From contig OZ024876.1 of assembly GCA_964017185.1 (NCBI GenBank), positions 990,001 to 1,054,000 of the forward strand: a stretch of DNA of 64,000 nucleotides, read 5' to 3'. Below, piece by piece: positions 26,091-39,100 of the stretch. A program made the position numbers and the translations under genes. Under the pieces are notes generated by a model. It was given only the letters and a program-made list of their open reading frames with translations, had not been told where the DNA came from and did no database searches. The first letter of the stretch is position 1; each line of letters opens with the position of its first letter. The DNA is from Rugalucina vietnamica (lineage: Eukaryota > Mollusca > Bivalvia > Lucinida > Lucinidae).

Positions 26091-28576
26091 ATGGCCGCCT
26101 CCTGTGAATCCCAAATTGACAATTCCCAAAATCCTCCAAATGCCTCAAATAGACAGATTCTTACTGCCACAAATTATACCCTCAATATTGATAGAACATT
26201 GAAAAAGAAACTTCAGAGCTGTAATGAGGTCATGGTAGATTATGAATATACAAGTGGTGGAATTAGGGGCAAACTTGATACAGCAACATTTGAATTACTT
26301 GATGATGCTTGCCTGGCCCTGTACAAGAATAGGTTACTGTATTTTCACAAGTACTGAAGATAAGCAGGGAGACACTATTGTTCAACATACTTTTAAAGTA
26401 CGGTGTTATATTGACAATGGTTGTGCTGTTGGTTATACACTGAACATGTATCTGACAAATAATACACTATTGCGGAATGGCAAGGACCTCGATAGGTTTA
26501 TGGATGCACATTTACCAGTTTTACATGAAATTATGTGCATTTCAGTCGCAAAATTCCGTAGTATCCCTACGCTAAATAATTTGCTGGCTGATCGAATGCA
26601 GCAGCTACTAGAACAGCGTGTAAATGCCCGCAACCTGGATGTTAACACCTCAGTACACGAGAACCAAAGATCTGTTTCGCAATTCAATGACAGTATTGGT
26701 GATATTGGCTCAGCTGATGATAATGACATAAACCAATGCAGCCCTGTGCGTTCCCCAGCTGTAGCATCGCGTGTTGGTGATACTGATCCTACAAACATTA
26801 TTTGCCTACTTGTACCTTTTTGTACCAAATGCAAACGCGCTTGTAAAACTCGTGCTGCTGTCTGTCAAATCGGTAATCATTGGATTCATTATCATTGCGA
26901 TAGACTTTCAAGTGACGAGATTGATAGGTTGCACAAAGATACTAGGTATATATACAACTGTAAAGACTGTTTGCAGCATAATACATGTGTGAAAGCTGTG
27001 GCCAATCGTGACACTTCAAGATCTCCCGTTCAGAGACCTAATCTAACTAAACCTCAAAACGCGTCGAAGCAGTCTATGAAAAGGTGCACATCTGCCTCTC
27101 AACTTAAATTGCCTAAATTAAGTCATGAGCGAGCATCTAATCGAGAATCTGCGGCGAACGACCTGTTGTTGGAGGAAGTAGATCAGCTGTGTAATGTTTG
27201 TGGCCGCACTATAACTGAAGATGACATCGCGTGCATAAAATGTAACCTGATAAGTCATTTAAACTGTATGGACCAAAATAATTCAGATGAATGTCTTGCA
27301 TGTGCAGCGGTGGAAAGTCAGCAAAATCAAAATAAAGATTGTGAAAATAAACTGGCGAATAGTCAAGGAACCAATGCACAAATATCGATGGTCGAACAAT
27401 TGCCCAAAATTGAATTCAATAGACATGAATCAGTATTACCAAGTGCCAAAGCAACAACACAGCAGTCAATGACAATTCAATCGCCTGTTACACCACTACC
27501 TGTGGATGATTCGGTAATGTCTAAGAACAAAAAGCCAACGGCCAAATCAGATACGGAGAGTGACGCGAATGTGAAACATAAAGATTTGCGGCAACTGGAG
27601 AGTAAACTGAAAAGATGGGAAAATGAGTTGAAGTTAAAGGAGGCCAAGATAAGCGAGGACGTGAACGAAACTAGGCGCCTTCGCGATTATATCCAGAAGG
27701 TTGAGGCTCGTAACCATGAGTTAGAAACTACTATAAAGACCTTAAATCGTAAAATAAACCTATTAGAGACAGAAAACCATACTCCCAATGCGTTCTCAAC
27801 CCAAACTAACTCTTATGCCGCCACATCTAATACAGATAAACTGATAATCGGTGTGCATGACCAGGTGACACGGTTTATAATGGGTAAAGTGGCAAGGCAG
27901 ATTACCGAGATGGAATCACGTGAGAACCTCGATAGCCCTATAACAACTCAAAGCTACCCTGCTACAACGCAGAACATGTGTAACAGACATGAAGGGACCA
28001 ATGAGTTACCAATGTATAGGGATATACCTAACATATTGTCTCAACCCCCTAACAATTCTAATCAGCACGTCGTGACTGAGGTTCCCAACTTTCGAGGCCC
28101 AGGGTCGCAGCAAACCATTGCTGGATATACTTGAACGCATACAGACAATCGTCGTCACATGACATACGAGCAAAACTCTACAAATAATTTGATGCATACA
28201 AGCAGAAATCAAGGGTCACAGGGGCCCAATGTCCAATCGAATTCTCAGTGTATGCAGTCTACAATGTTCAGTTCTCAGCAGTCAACTGGACCACCACCTC
28301 AGAGACAGAGTATGCAACCCCCCCCCCCCCCCCCAATTACAGGGATCTTATCACCAAGGTCATGTGTCTTCGTCTCAACTAGATAGACAGATACCAAGTA
28401 TGCTTGTCCCAACATACCATTGTCCTACTTATCAACAAGCAAATTATCTGGTAAACAAGAATGCTGTACCGCTAGTCATGGGCCAACCATTATTTCGTAA
28501 CCAACATCGTAGTCATGCAACTGGTGAACCGAAGTCTTTTTTAGAGCGGAGCGGGCCCAACCAGGGCTGGACCTAG
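26091..28576 (+). pseudogene. LINE ORF1 (PHD-finger protein), frameshifted
   Basis: ATG at 26091 in a good context (AACATGG). The frame shifts near 26350 and continues to a TGA at 28132. The same frame runs on to a C16 tract at about 28319-28334, after which a shifted frame carries on to 28576. Zn fingers: CTKCKRACKTRAAVCQIG...HYHC...YNCKDC at about 26817-26965 and CNVCGRTITEDDIACIKC...CMDQ...CLAC at 27192-27305, both PHD-like C4HC3 patterns. A Lys/Glu-rich coiled coil follows (27585-27775: LESKLKRWENELKLKEAKI). The C-terminus is Gln/Pro-rich. In such elements ORF1 proteins bind RNA and assemble particles. Confidence 0.82.
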
Positions 28577-31500
28577 CCACACCATTACAGAAAGCTACAA
28601 GTATAACAGAGGAGTCAGAGTCAAACATAGCCCATCAGATTTGTGCTACATCCTTCAACTGTAAAAATATTAATACCTCTAAACACGCCACTGCGAAATT
28701 GTCAAAAAACTCAGATTTTATATTGCTGCAGGAACATTGGCTGTTTCAATGTCAACTCTCTACCCTAAAAGAAATTCACGAGACCTTTACGGGTACCGGT
28801 AAGGCAGTGGACTCTGACGACCCTATTACACCTGTCCAGATGCCCAAAGTTATGGTGGGGTGGGGATTCTCTGGAAAAAAGATATTGACCATCTAGTTAC
28901 AGTCCTGCCGGACGGCGGAAATCGTATCCAGTGTGTGACAATCAGATCTCAAAAACCCATTCTTCTGATATCAACATATATGCCTTGTAAGGGTGTATCC
29001 GACAACTATGAAGCCTTTTCTGACTGTCTAGACCAACTTAATGAAATATTATTGAAGTATGGGACCTCGCATGATGTCATAGTGGGAGGGGACTTTAACG
29101 AAGATCTTTCACAAGGCACATCCAGGCGTACAGTCCTACTTCGAGAATTTCTAACAGATCATAGCTTAGATAGGACCAGAACTGACAAGACATTTATTCA
29201 TCCAAATGGTGTGGATTCTACTACTATCGACTATCTCTTCTACCCGAAGTCTCTGGCAAAGGATGTTTCACCAGTGAGAAGGCTAGACATGATCGAAAAC
29301 AACTCGGACCACTATCCTGTTAGCTGTACCATCTACCGTTGCTTGGACAGAGCCATGAAAAAGAGTAATAAGAATGTAGCAATCTCCCAGAAGGTGAATT
29401 GGAAGAGAATTGATCATGAGACATACAGAGCGAACCTGGCACAACTGCTGAGTGACTACGACGTAACTCCAGTCTCCGTCAGTTGCATTGATAATAGTAT
29501 TATCAAAATCAATAGTATCCTCAAGAAAGCAGCCACATTAGCCGGTCATGGTACAGTAAGACGTATGAGGAAACCAAAACTAGTAATGTGGAGCCCAGAA
29601 ATCCGTCACAGTCTCTCTGAAAAGAAATTAGCATTCAATGAGTGGAAGAGAGGAGGTATGCCAAATGATCCCAACCACCCACTGTGGATTGCTAAACATG
29701 AGAAAAGACAGGAACTGCGGCGGGTCTGTAGGAACCAGATTGCATTGAAGCACAATGGAGACAGGAAATTCTAAATGCTAAGTCTGAAAATACCCAGTTA
29801 TTTCACAAACTCATACGGAAGCAAAGAGGTAACCTAGCAAGCTGCGTTGACGAACTTCATGTCTCTGGAGAGGTATACAGAGGTGAAAATGTACTATCTG
29901 GATGGTTTGAACACTTTAAGTCACTCGCCTCAGCATCAGAGGACCCCTCGTTTGATGAGGATTATCATCATCTTGTTCAGATGGACGCCAATGAGATAGA
30001 AGATATCTGTCGGGCCCAAGGTCAACTGGCTGCCCAGGTAACAAAGAAGGAAGTCTAGACAGCCATCAAAGAACTTAACAGAGGAAAAGCTGCTGATGCC
30101 CTGGGAATAACTGCTGAGCATTTTGTATATGCTGAAGATGTAATCATAGATATCCTTTGTCTACTCAACAAGCTTTTCGAAACAGGACAAATTACAGAAA
30201 CAATGAAGATAGGCCTGGTTACTCCGGTTTTTAAGAAAAAAGGAAGCAACACCGACTCCAAGAACTACAGAGGCATAACTGTTATACCAATATTCACCAA
30301 AGTATTGGAGCTTGTCATCAGAGCCAGACTAAAACAACTCATACTCGAGAAGCAAAATAAACTCCAACGAGGCTTCACTGAAAACTCTTCACCAATGAAT
30401 ACAGCACTTATATTAGAGGAATTTATCCGGGATTGTCGAGATAGCCAGTCTCCAGCCTACATAGCCTTCCTTGATGCGAGGTCTGCCTTTGATGTTGTAT
30501 CACATAGAAGTCTGATGAGAAAACTCTTCAATATTGGGATAGAAGGAAATATGTGGACTCTCATTAACAGTCTTCATCAGGATGCCAAGTCAGCAGTAAA
30601 GTGGCAGGGTGAAATATCAGAGCAATTCAGAGTGGATCAGGGGGTGAGACAAGGAGGGATTTTAAGCACAGACCTTTATAAAGTATACAATGATAGCCTA
30701 CTTGATCGTTTAACCATAGCAGAAAATGCCACAAAGATTGGGCCTATTGTCTGTGTCGCCCCAACTTGCGCTGATGATTGTGCTATTGGTGCTGACAGCC
30801 CCGGGATCCTACAGTCACTGCTTGATATTGGAGTCGACCATAGTAAAATGGAGAGATTTATCCTTCAGCCAGTTAAAAGTGTAGTGCTGGAAATACTGAA
30901 CAAACTTAGGAAAAGTAAGGTCAAATCAAGCAACTCCTGGGACCTGGATGGGGTGAAAATGCCGACAGTGGATAAGACCATGCATGTGGGAATCTGCCGC
31001 TCTGCTGATACAGATGAGACGGCTGTAGCTGAAAACATAAAGAAGGCCAGGAGAACCATGTATAGCCTCATGTCAGCTGGTTTGCATGGGGAGAACGGCT
31101 TAGACCCAGAAACATCACTCCATTTATATCAAATCTATGTACTCCCGGTCCTGCTGTATGGAATGGAGGTGGTATTCACTCGACAGAAGTTTGTGGATGA
31201 CCTGGATAAGTTCAACAAGCATAGTCTAAAGCATCTGCTATCCTTGCCTGTTACCACAGCTGACCCAGCAATCTATGTGCTGTCTGGAACTATTCCTATA
31301 GAAGCAATGATTCATCAACAGGTGCTGACTTTTTATGGAAACATCAGTCGCCTGCCAGATACTTCTGTGGAAAAAAGGCTCGCCGAAAGACAACTATCAA
31401 TAAAATCACTAGACAGTCATAGTTGGTTTGTGGGTGTGAAAAAGTTATGCATCATGTACGGGCTCCCAGACTGTTCAGAGATTCTTGAGAAGCCGCAGTC

Positions 31501-32071
31501 AAAACATTCCTGGAAAGCTACTGTGGAAAAAGTTATCAATCGATACTGGTGTGACAGATTACCAACTGTGATTCCGCTGTACCCTAGTCTCCAGCGGTTA
31601 GTTTTTGATACGACAAAGTTCTCAACACGTCATCCGTTGATCGAGTCTACAGGGAACCTGCGTGAAGTACCACGTATAGCAGTACACCTAAAGATCACTA
31701 CAGGGACGTATATTCTGCAAACTACCAGAGCTACGTTTAACCAAAATGCAGTAGACCCAACGTGTTTGTTGTGTAATGCTAGTGCAGAGACTTTGAGTCA
31801 CTTCTTATTAGACTGTACCACCCTCGAAAATATAAGGCAGCCAATACTTAGAGACATTAAGATAGTTCTGAAAGACAGTGATATAGACTTAAGCAATAAC
31901 CAGACTCTAATCCAGTTATTAACTGATTGTTCTGCCATTGTTGACGAAAAGACTGTTCATGAGATTATCTTTCACGCCTGGAGACTGTGTTACGCGTTAC
32001 ATGTTGAGAGGTACAAGAGACTGTCTATAATACCCCGAAGAAAAAGAAAATCTAAAAAGACTGGCTATTGA
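28560..32071 (+). pseudogene. LINE ORF2 (APE endonuclease + reverse transcriptase), broken
   Basis: Endonuclease motifs: SFNCKNIN, DFILLQEHW, then after a frameshift near 28857 GILWKKD, STYMPCKG, VGGDFNED and SDHYPVSC. A second frameshift near 29765 and an in-frame TAG at 30056 lie before the RT. RT blocks: KNYRGITVIP, FLDARSAFDVVSH, GVRQGGILS and CADDCAI (ADD catalytic pair kept, with Cys where Tyr or Phe is usual). C-terminal CLLCNASAETLSHFLLDC is a CCHC-like knuckle. The last 622 codons from 30203 are uninterrupted. Confidence 0.88.
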
Positions 32072-32290
32072 AATTTAAAGACAATACGTTGTAAATATGG
32101 AAGCCGTGGTCCACCTTAGCTAATCCAGGGTTTTTCAAGACATTCTTAGGTTGTAAAATAGGGTGGTGGATGTGTCATCATTTTAAACCTGGAACTGTAT
32201 ATACTTAATACAAGACTTACGTTACATTATACCTACTCTTCAAGAGGTGCGTCGAGTTCGGCGGAAATTATATCAACCAACCAACCAACC

Positions 32291-32992
32291 ATAGACAACC
32301 CCTGGCAACTTAAAAATCATTTTAGACAATCCTGTTAATTTTATTCAACAGCTACCAGCATAGACAATCCTGGTTACTTTATTCAATAGCTATCAATTTA
32401 GACAGTCCTGAACTTTATTCAATAGCTATCAACATAGAGTGATAGACAATCTTGGTAATGTTATTCAATAACTATCAACATAGACAATCCTGGTAACTTT
32501 ATTCAATAGCTATCAACATAGACAATCCTGTTAACTTTATTCAATAGCTATTAATGTAGAAAAACCTGGTATTGTTATATTCAATAGCTGCCTTGCAACT
32601 AAATTTAATAGCTGTCAATGTAGACAATCATCTTAATGTTATTCAATAGCTATCAACATAGACAATCCTTGTAACTTTATTCTATAGTTATCAAAATAAA
32701 CAATCCTGGTAATGTTATTCAATAGCAGTTTATGTAGACAATCCTTGTAACTATTCAATACCTATCAAAGTAGACAATCCTGGTAATGTTATTCAATAGC
32801 TATCGACATAGACAATCCTGGTAACTTTATTCATAGCTATCAAAGTAGACAATCCTGGCAACGTTATTCAATAGCTATCAACACAGATTATCCTGGTAAC
32901 TTTATTCAACAGCTGTCAACAAAGACAATCCTGGTAACATTATTCAATAGCTATCAACATAGACAATCCTGGTTATTTTCCCTGCTCTAACT
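32291..32992 (-). repeat. 38-bp minisatellite founded on the end of SKA1
   Basis: About 18 degenerate units, in SKA1 sense GTTACCAGGATTGTCTATGT + TGATAGCTATTGAATAAA. The unit nearest the gene (32944-32985) encodes the last SKA1 residues ITRIVYVDSY and its TGA. Many units keep the TGA and many contain AATAAA. The array was later split by a LINE. Confidence 0.93.
32901..32906 (-). promoter_or_regulatory. First poly(A) signal after SKA1 stop
   Basis: AATAAA on the - strand, about 38 bases past the stop, in the second minisatellite unit. Further AATAAA copies follow at roughly 38-bp steps where the unit reads TTGAATAAAG. Confidence 0.6.
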
Positions 32993-33101
32993 TCTCTCAT
33001 CCTCTTACAATGTCTGAGTATTGTCTTTATAGAACGAGCAACACTGTCTATTTTAAGGTTACCAAAATCACGAAGGTCATCTTCAGTCACAAAATAAGAA
33101 C
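32944..33101 (-). CDS. SKA1: SKA1 exon 6 (winged helix end, stop)
   Basis: Acceptor TTGTTTACAG; encodes SYFVTEDDLRDFGNLKIDSV, ILRHCKRMREVRAGKITRI and VYVDSY before TGA at 32946-32944. The final residues are shared with the downstream minisatellite unit. Confidence 0.93.
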
Positions 33102-36100
33102 CTGTAAACAACAAGAAGACATCAGGATAACATCTGTGAAATGAAGACCCCGACACCTCAATTTGGTACAGTAAAATGGGGTGAACAGGGGTATATTTTT
33201 AGCTCACCTGAGCCGAAGGCTCATAGGTGAGCTTATAGTATACCCATGCTCCGTCGTCCGTCGTTCACAATTTCAAAGATCTTCTTCTCTGAAACCGCTG
33301 GGCCGATTGTTCTCATATTACACATACACCATCTACAGGTAGGGGGAAAGAATACTTGTGTTTTTTGTTTCGATCGGATAAGGACTCTGGTTGCTATGGC
33401 AACTTATGCTTCCCATAGACTTATAATGGAAAAAAGTGAAAATTGCCAGTTTTTGCTGTCTAGTTGGAGATATTTGAATTTTGTTTTTGCAGAAATGTTT
33501 ATTGAGTAGTCCTCTACGTTTCATGTGACTTTTGTCCTAATCCTTCATTTTGATTGGTTGCAGGGGCCCCGTATAGGGCAAAATTTCAAAAAACATTCAA
33601 AAATCTTTTTCTCAGAAACTGTCAAGGGGATTAAGCCTATACTTTGTATACATGTTCCTGACAGTGGCCTCTACATAATTTGTGTTTTTTATTCCAGGCG
33701 GATAAGAACTCTGGTTGCTATGGCAACTTAAAGTTTCCATAGACTTATAATGGGAAAAGTGGAAATCGGCTATTTTTCCGCTAAAATTGCAGACATTTGA
33801 ATTTTGTTTATGCAGAAATGTTTATTGAGTAGTGTTTGACGTTTCTTGTGAGTTTAATCCTAATCCTTTATTTTGATTGGTTGCTGGGGCCCCATATAGG
33901 GCAAAATTTTGAAAAAAAAAAACATTCAAAAATCTTCTCCTCAGAAACTGCCAAGTGGATGAATCCTGTACTTTGTATACATGTTCCTGACAGTAGCCTC
34001 TACATAATTTGTGTTTTTTATTCCAGTCGGATAAGAACTCTGGTTGCTATGGTAACTTTAAGTTTCCAAATACTTATAATGGGAAAAGTGGAAATTAGCT
34101 ATTTTTTGAAAACTACTGCAGCCTGAGATCTGAAAAGTGGTAGATGCAAACAACTAATGGATTAGATGAAGGTATATGATTAATTTAGGTCAAGGTCATC
34201 TCTTGACCTTGGCCGGTCTGTCGTCCATACACACTTTTCAAAGGTTTTTTTCTCTGAAACCAATTGGCCAATCAAAGCCAAATTTTATATGAAGCATCTA
34301 TAGGAAGTGGGAACCAATGTATATATAAATAATCCAGGTCACATGACCAAGATGGCCGCCATGCCCATATATGGTAAAAACCCTTAAAATATCTTCTTCT
34401 CCAAAACTGGTGAACCGATTTCAACGAAACTTTGCATGAAGTATGGATGACACAAGTACTACAATGTATATACAAAACATGACCCTGTGGTGACCTTGAC
34501 CTATTTTATGGCAAGGTCAACATAGGTCATCAATGCATTTGAATGTGGAAAACTTTTAAAATGTCATTTTAAGTGAAAAGTCTTGCAGGAAATGGGCAGT
34601 AGGACTGAAATTTAATGATTCTGAAACGAAAATGGACTCCAGGGGCTCATCTGCTTTTAAAATGTTATTTGAAGGGGAAAATCAGCAGGAAATTGGCAAA
34701 TGGACAGAATATTGATTATTCTGAAAAAAGAAAATGGCCCAAGGGCTTCATCTGCCCCTGCAATGGGGTTAAATACCATAATATTCAAATATGTTGATTG
34801 GTATATGAAGCAGATCTCAGGTGAGTGTTTACAGGACCATTGGTCCTCTGGTTTTCTTAATTTTGATACAAAGCATAGATTGTGGGTACCCAGGCAGTTC
34901 TTACACACACATTCAAAACATTCCTACTGAAAATTATTCTTTTTAACAGCTGAAAAAATTATAAATAAATCAATGCAACAGTCCCCATGCTTATTGATTA
35001 ACCTAATCATAGTTGATTACTGTTCTGCTATCTTTAAATGCACACCAGTCAGTAGTGTGTCAGATTCACAGGAATCGGACTTAAAGCTATTCATTTTAGT
35101 TGGTTGACTTTCCAGGGATCTCCAGTCACTGGGCAGCATTTTATATCTGTGAGTCCTTGTTATGATTCATCATGGTGGTCATCATAATTCAAACTGTTTG
35201 CCTATGATGATTCATTGACTAGTTAAAGATTCACCATGAGGACAGAAGAAACAAAATGTTGTGAACCACTGCTGAAGCTGAGGGTGAGGTTAGGTTCCTG
35301 TAAAACAGGTTTAAGGTCCCCAGTTATTTTACATTACTGACCATTATAAGATGATACTTCTGTTTACGTTCTAATTATTTTATGTTTTGGTAATAAATTT
35401 CCATAGTGTTTGCACATTTTATGTGCTTTTTCATATGTTTAGTTAAGTCTAGGTAACTGAGTGGCTGCTTATTGGAAAACAGCTGCTCATTTTGCGTATG
35501 ATATGTACCACCAATGTCACTTGAGCCGCTGCTTGGGAAAACCAAAAATCTGAGTATGTGAAAACAAAGACAGATCAGCTTAGGAGTAACTGCGAAGATG
35601 ATCAGTGTCTTTGTTTTCGCTACATTGATAGTGCAATTTCTCTTGTACACACCAGTAAATCCAAAACTTTCAAGCTTCTAGCCTGCTCCCGTGACTGTAC
35701 AGGTTGGTTAATCAGAAACCCAAATTTTGTTTTCTCATGCACAGGCTCACTTTAGTTTTTCCCACCTCAGTTTTTGGAGTAGGACTCATTCTAATTGTCA
35801 GCTTCCTACCCTCTACTTTCATTTACCTTTTCATAGGCATGTGTTTGTAATGCACTTGTCATTTGTAACCAAGCCCCCCCCCCCCAGGCCAGGGGAATAG
35901 CGGGGACTTTGGCTTTTGGTCCAGCAAATCCCCACTAAAAGCCCCACCCTGCTGAGACTGCTCGTTCGTAAAACCACTGCTGTTTTCCCCCGCAGCCTGC
36001 TATCTTTTCATTCACGGCCCTTTTTGCATATATAAAGCACACCCAAGGTATTTCCCCCACACTGCTGTGTCAAAACTTTGGTCAAAGCCCCGCTCATTTC

Positions 36101-39100
36101 CATAGCTATCCCCCACCCTCCCCAGGCCTGGGGGGGCCATGGTTACAAATGACTAGTGCATAATGGTACCAATCACCTACCTGCAGTATCCTTTGTTTCT
36201 TGACTCTTGTAATTTTCATATCTCTTCCTGTTAGCATCATTTAGTGAGGATTTTTTCTGTTTCAGCAACTTGTATTTTGAGAGGTAGGCAGCATTGATAC
36301 CGTCTATGAACTTGTTTATCTGGTCATAGGTTATCCTGCCTTTCAGATATCTGAAATTAGCATTGATGTTTAACTGACTCATCAGGAAAACATGTGCATG
36401 AAATGTATACCCCTCAGATCCCACTTTCAGGCTGTCAACCAAGTCTTCTAAAAAATATAGGAGTTTATATAGGATTTTTTTCTAAGAAATATAGGAGGTT
36501 TTAGCTAATTTTGAGGAAAAATATAGGAGTTTTCTCGTGAAAATCGCTTCATTCTATGCTCTTATACTAACAATCCTTACCTTCACAGTTCACACTCACT
36601 TTTTCCACATTAATTAATGTCTAAAATATCTAGATAAAGTAACCATTCAGTTCCACATCAACACAATCCAGACAGGTGACCATTCATGTGATGATGAAGT
36701 GTGCTGAAGCATTATGCAGGATGGTGATACTACACAGGCCCATTAGCTGACTCTCAGAATACAAAGGCATTCTGTTGGCATGCAAACAAAGGCTTTTTCA
36801 TTGAAAAATATATATACAGAGAATAAAGCGAAGATTAAGGTCACCTTTTTAGCTCACCTGAGCCGAAGGCTCACAGGTGAGCTTATAGTATACCCATGCT
36901 CCGGCGTCCGTCGTCGTCCGTCGTCGTCCGTCGTCCGTCGTCCGTCGTTCACAATTTCAAAGATCTTCTCCTCTGAAACCACAAGGCCAATCGAAGCCAA
37001 ACTTCACGTGGAGCATCCTTAGGAAGGGGGAACGAAAGTTTGTATAAATGGTCCAGGTCACATGACCAAGATGGCTGCCATGGCTATAAATAGCAAAAAC
37101 CTTTAAAAATCTTCTCCTCCAGAACCAGAAGGCCTATGATTTTGAAACTTGGCATGAAGCATCAGGCAATAGAGCTCTACAAAGTTTGTATAAATCATGA
37201 CCCTGGGATGACCTTGACCTTTTCTACGGCAAGGTCAACTTAGGCCGCCCAAGCATTTGAATGGGAAAAAGTAGAAAAATGTCATTTAGTGGCAGAAAAC
37301 TTGCTAGGAATGAGCAAATGGACAGAATATTCATGTTTATGAAAATATTTTGGGCCCAGAGGGTTGTCTGCCCCTGCCCCGGTGCTATATACATGTGTAT
37401 GACCACAATATTCAAACATCTTCTTCTCTGAAACCGCTTGGCCAATCAAAGCCAAACTTTATGTGGAGCATTCTTAGGAAGAGTGAATGAAAGTTTGTAT
37501 AAATGGTCAAGGTCACATGACCAAGATGGCCGCCATGGCTATAAATAGCAAAAACCTTTAAAAATCTTCTTCTCCAGAACCAGAAGGCCTATGATTTTGA
37601 ACCTTGGCATGAAGCATCAGGCAATTGAGCTCTACAAAGTTTATATAAATCATGACCCTGGGATGACCTTGACCTGTTTTACGGCAAGGTCAACTTAGGC
37701 CGCCCATGCATTTGAATGGGAAAAAATAGAAAAATGTCATTTAATGGCAGGAAACTTGCTAGGAATGAGCAAATGGACAGAATATTCATGTTTATGAAAA
37801 TATTTTGGGCCCAGAGGGTTGTCTGCCCCTGCCCCGGTGCTATATACATGTGTATGACCATAATATTCAAACATCTTCTTCTCTGAAACCGCTTGGCCAA
37901 TCAAAGCCAAACTTTATGTGGAGCATTCTTAGGAAGAGTGAATGAAAGTTTGTATAAATGGTCAAGGTCACATGACCAAGATGGCCGCCATGGCTATAAA
38001 TAGCAAAAACCTTTAAAAATCTTCTTCTCCAGAACCAGAAGGCCTATGATTTTGAAACTTGGCATGAAGCATCAGGCAATGGAGCTTTACAAAGTTTGTA
38101 TAAATCATGACCCTGGGATGACCTTGACCTTTTTACGGCAAGGTCAACTTAGGCCGCCGATGCATTTGAATGGGAAAAAATAGAAAAATGTCATTTAGTG
38201 GCAGAAAACTTGCTAGGAATGAGCAAATGGACAGAATATTCATATTTATGAAAATATTTTGGACCCAGAGGGTTGTCTGCCCCTGCCCTGGGGCTATATA
38301 AATGTGTATGACCATAATATTCAAACATCTTCTCTGAAACCGCTTGGCCAATCAAAGCCAAACTTTATGCGGAGCATTCTTAGGAAGAGTGAATGAAAGT
38401 TTGTATAAATGGTCAAGGTCACATGACCAAGATGGCCGCCATGGCTATAAATAGCAAAAACCTTTAAAAATCTTCTTCTCCAGAACCAGAAGGCCAATGA
38501 TTTTGAAACTTGGCATGAAGCATCAGGCAATGGAGCTTTACAAAGTTTGTATAAATCATGACCCTGGGATGACCTTGACCTTTTTACGGCAAGGTCAACT
38601 TAGGCCGCCGATGCATTTGAATGGGAAAAAATAGAAAAATGTCATTTAGTGGCAGAAAACTTGCTAGGAATGAGCAAATGGACAGAATATTCATATTTAT
38701 GAAAATATTTTGGACCCAGAGGGTTGTCTGCCCCTGCCCTGGGGCTATATAAATGTGTATGACCATAATATTCAAACATCTTCTCTGAAACCGCTTGGCC
38801 AATCAAAGCCAAACTTTATGTGGAGCATTCTTAGGAAGAGTGAATGAAAGTTTGTATAAATGGTCAAGGTCACATGACCAAGATGGCTGCCATGGCTATA
38901 AATAGTAAAAACCTTTAAAATCTTCTTCTCTAGAACCAGAAGGCCTATGATTTTGAAACTTGGCATGAAGATCAGGCAATGGAGCTTTACAAAGTTTGTA
39001 TAAATCATGACCCTGGGATGACCTTGACCTTTTTTACAGCAAGGTCAACTTAGGTTGCCCACGCATTTGAATGGGAGAAAATTGTTAGGGCAAAACTTGC

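Larger units (their letters stand above)
25615..32290 (+). mobile_element. Two-ORF non-LTR retrotransposon (LINE), near full length, decayed
   Basis: The boundaries come from the interrupted minisatellite: array sequence stops at ...CTATCAAC (25614) and resumes at ATAGACAACC (32291), giving a 6.7-kb element. A 5' UTR to 26090, ORF1 (PHD-type fingers), ORF2 (endonuclease, RT, CCHC-like end) and a 3' tail of (CCAA)n are all present. The PHD-bearing ORF1 plus APE endonuclease suggests a CR1/L2-group element; this is an inference, not a phylogeny. Frameshifts near 26350, 28325, 28857 and 29765 and stops at 28132 and 30056 make it inactive. Confidence 0.9.

Noticed and set aside
37224..39008. Repeated ~72-codon open frames on the - strand (MAKRFQRR...)
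   Set aside because: They recur with the 450-bp HTR3 unit, have no splice context or family match, and arise from repetition.
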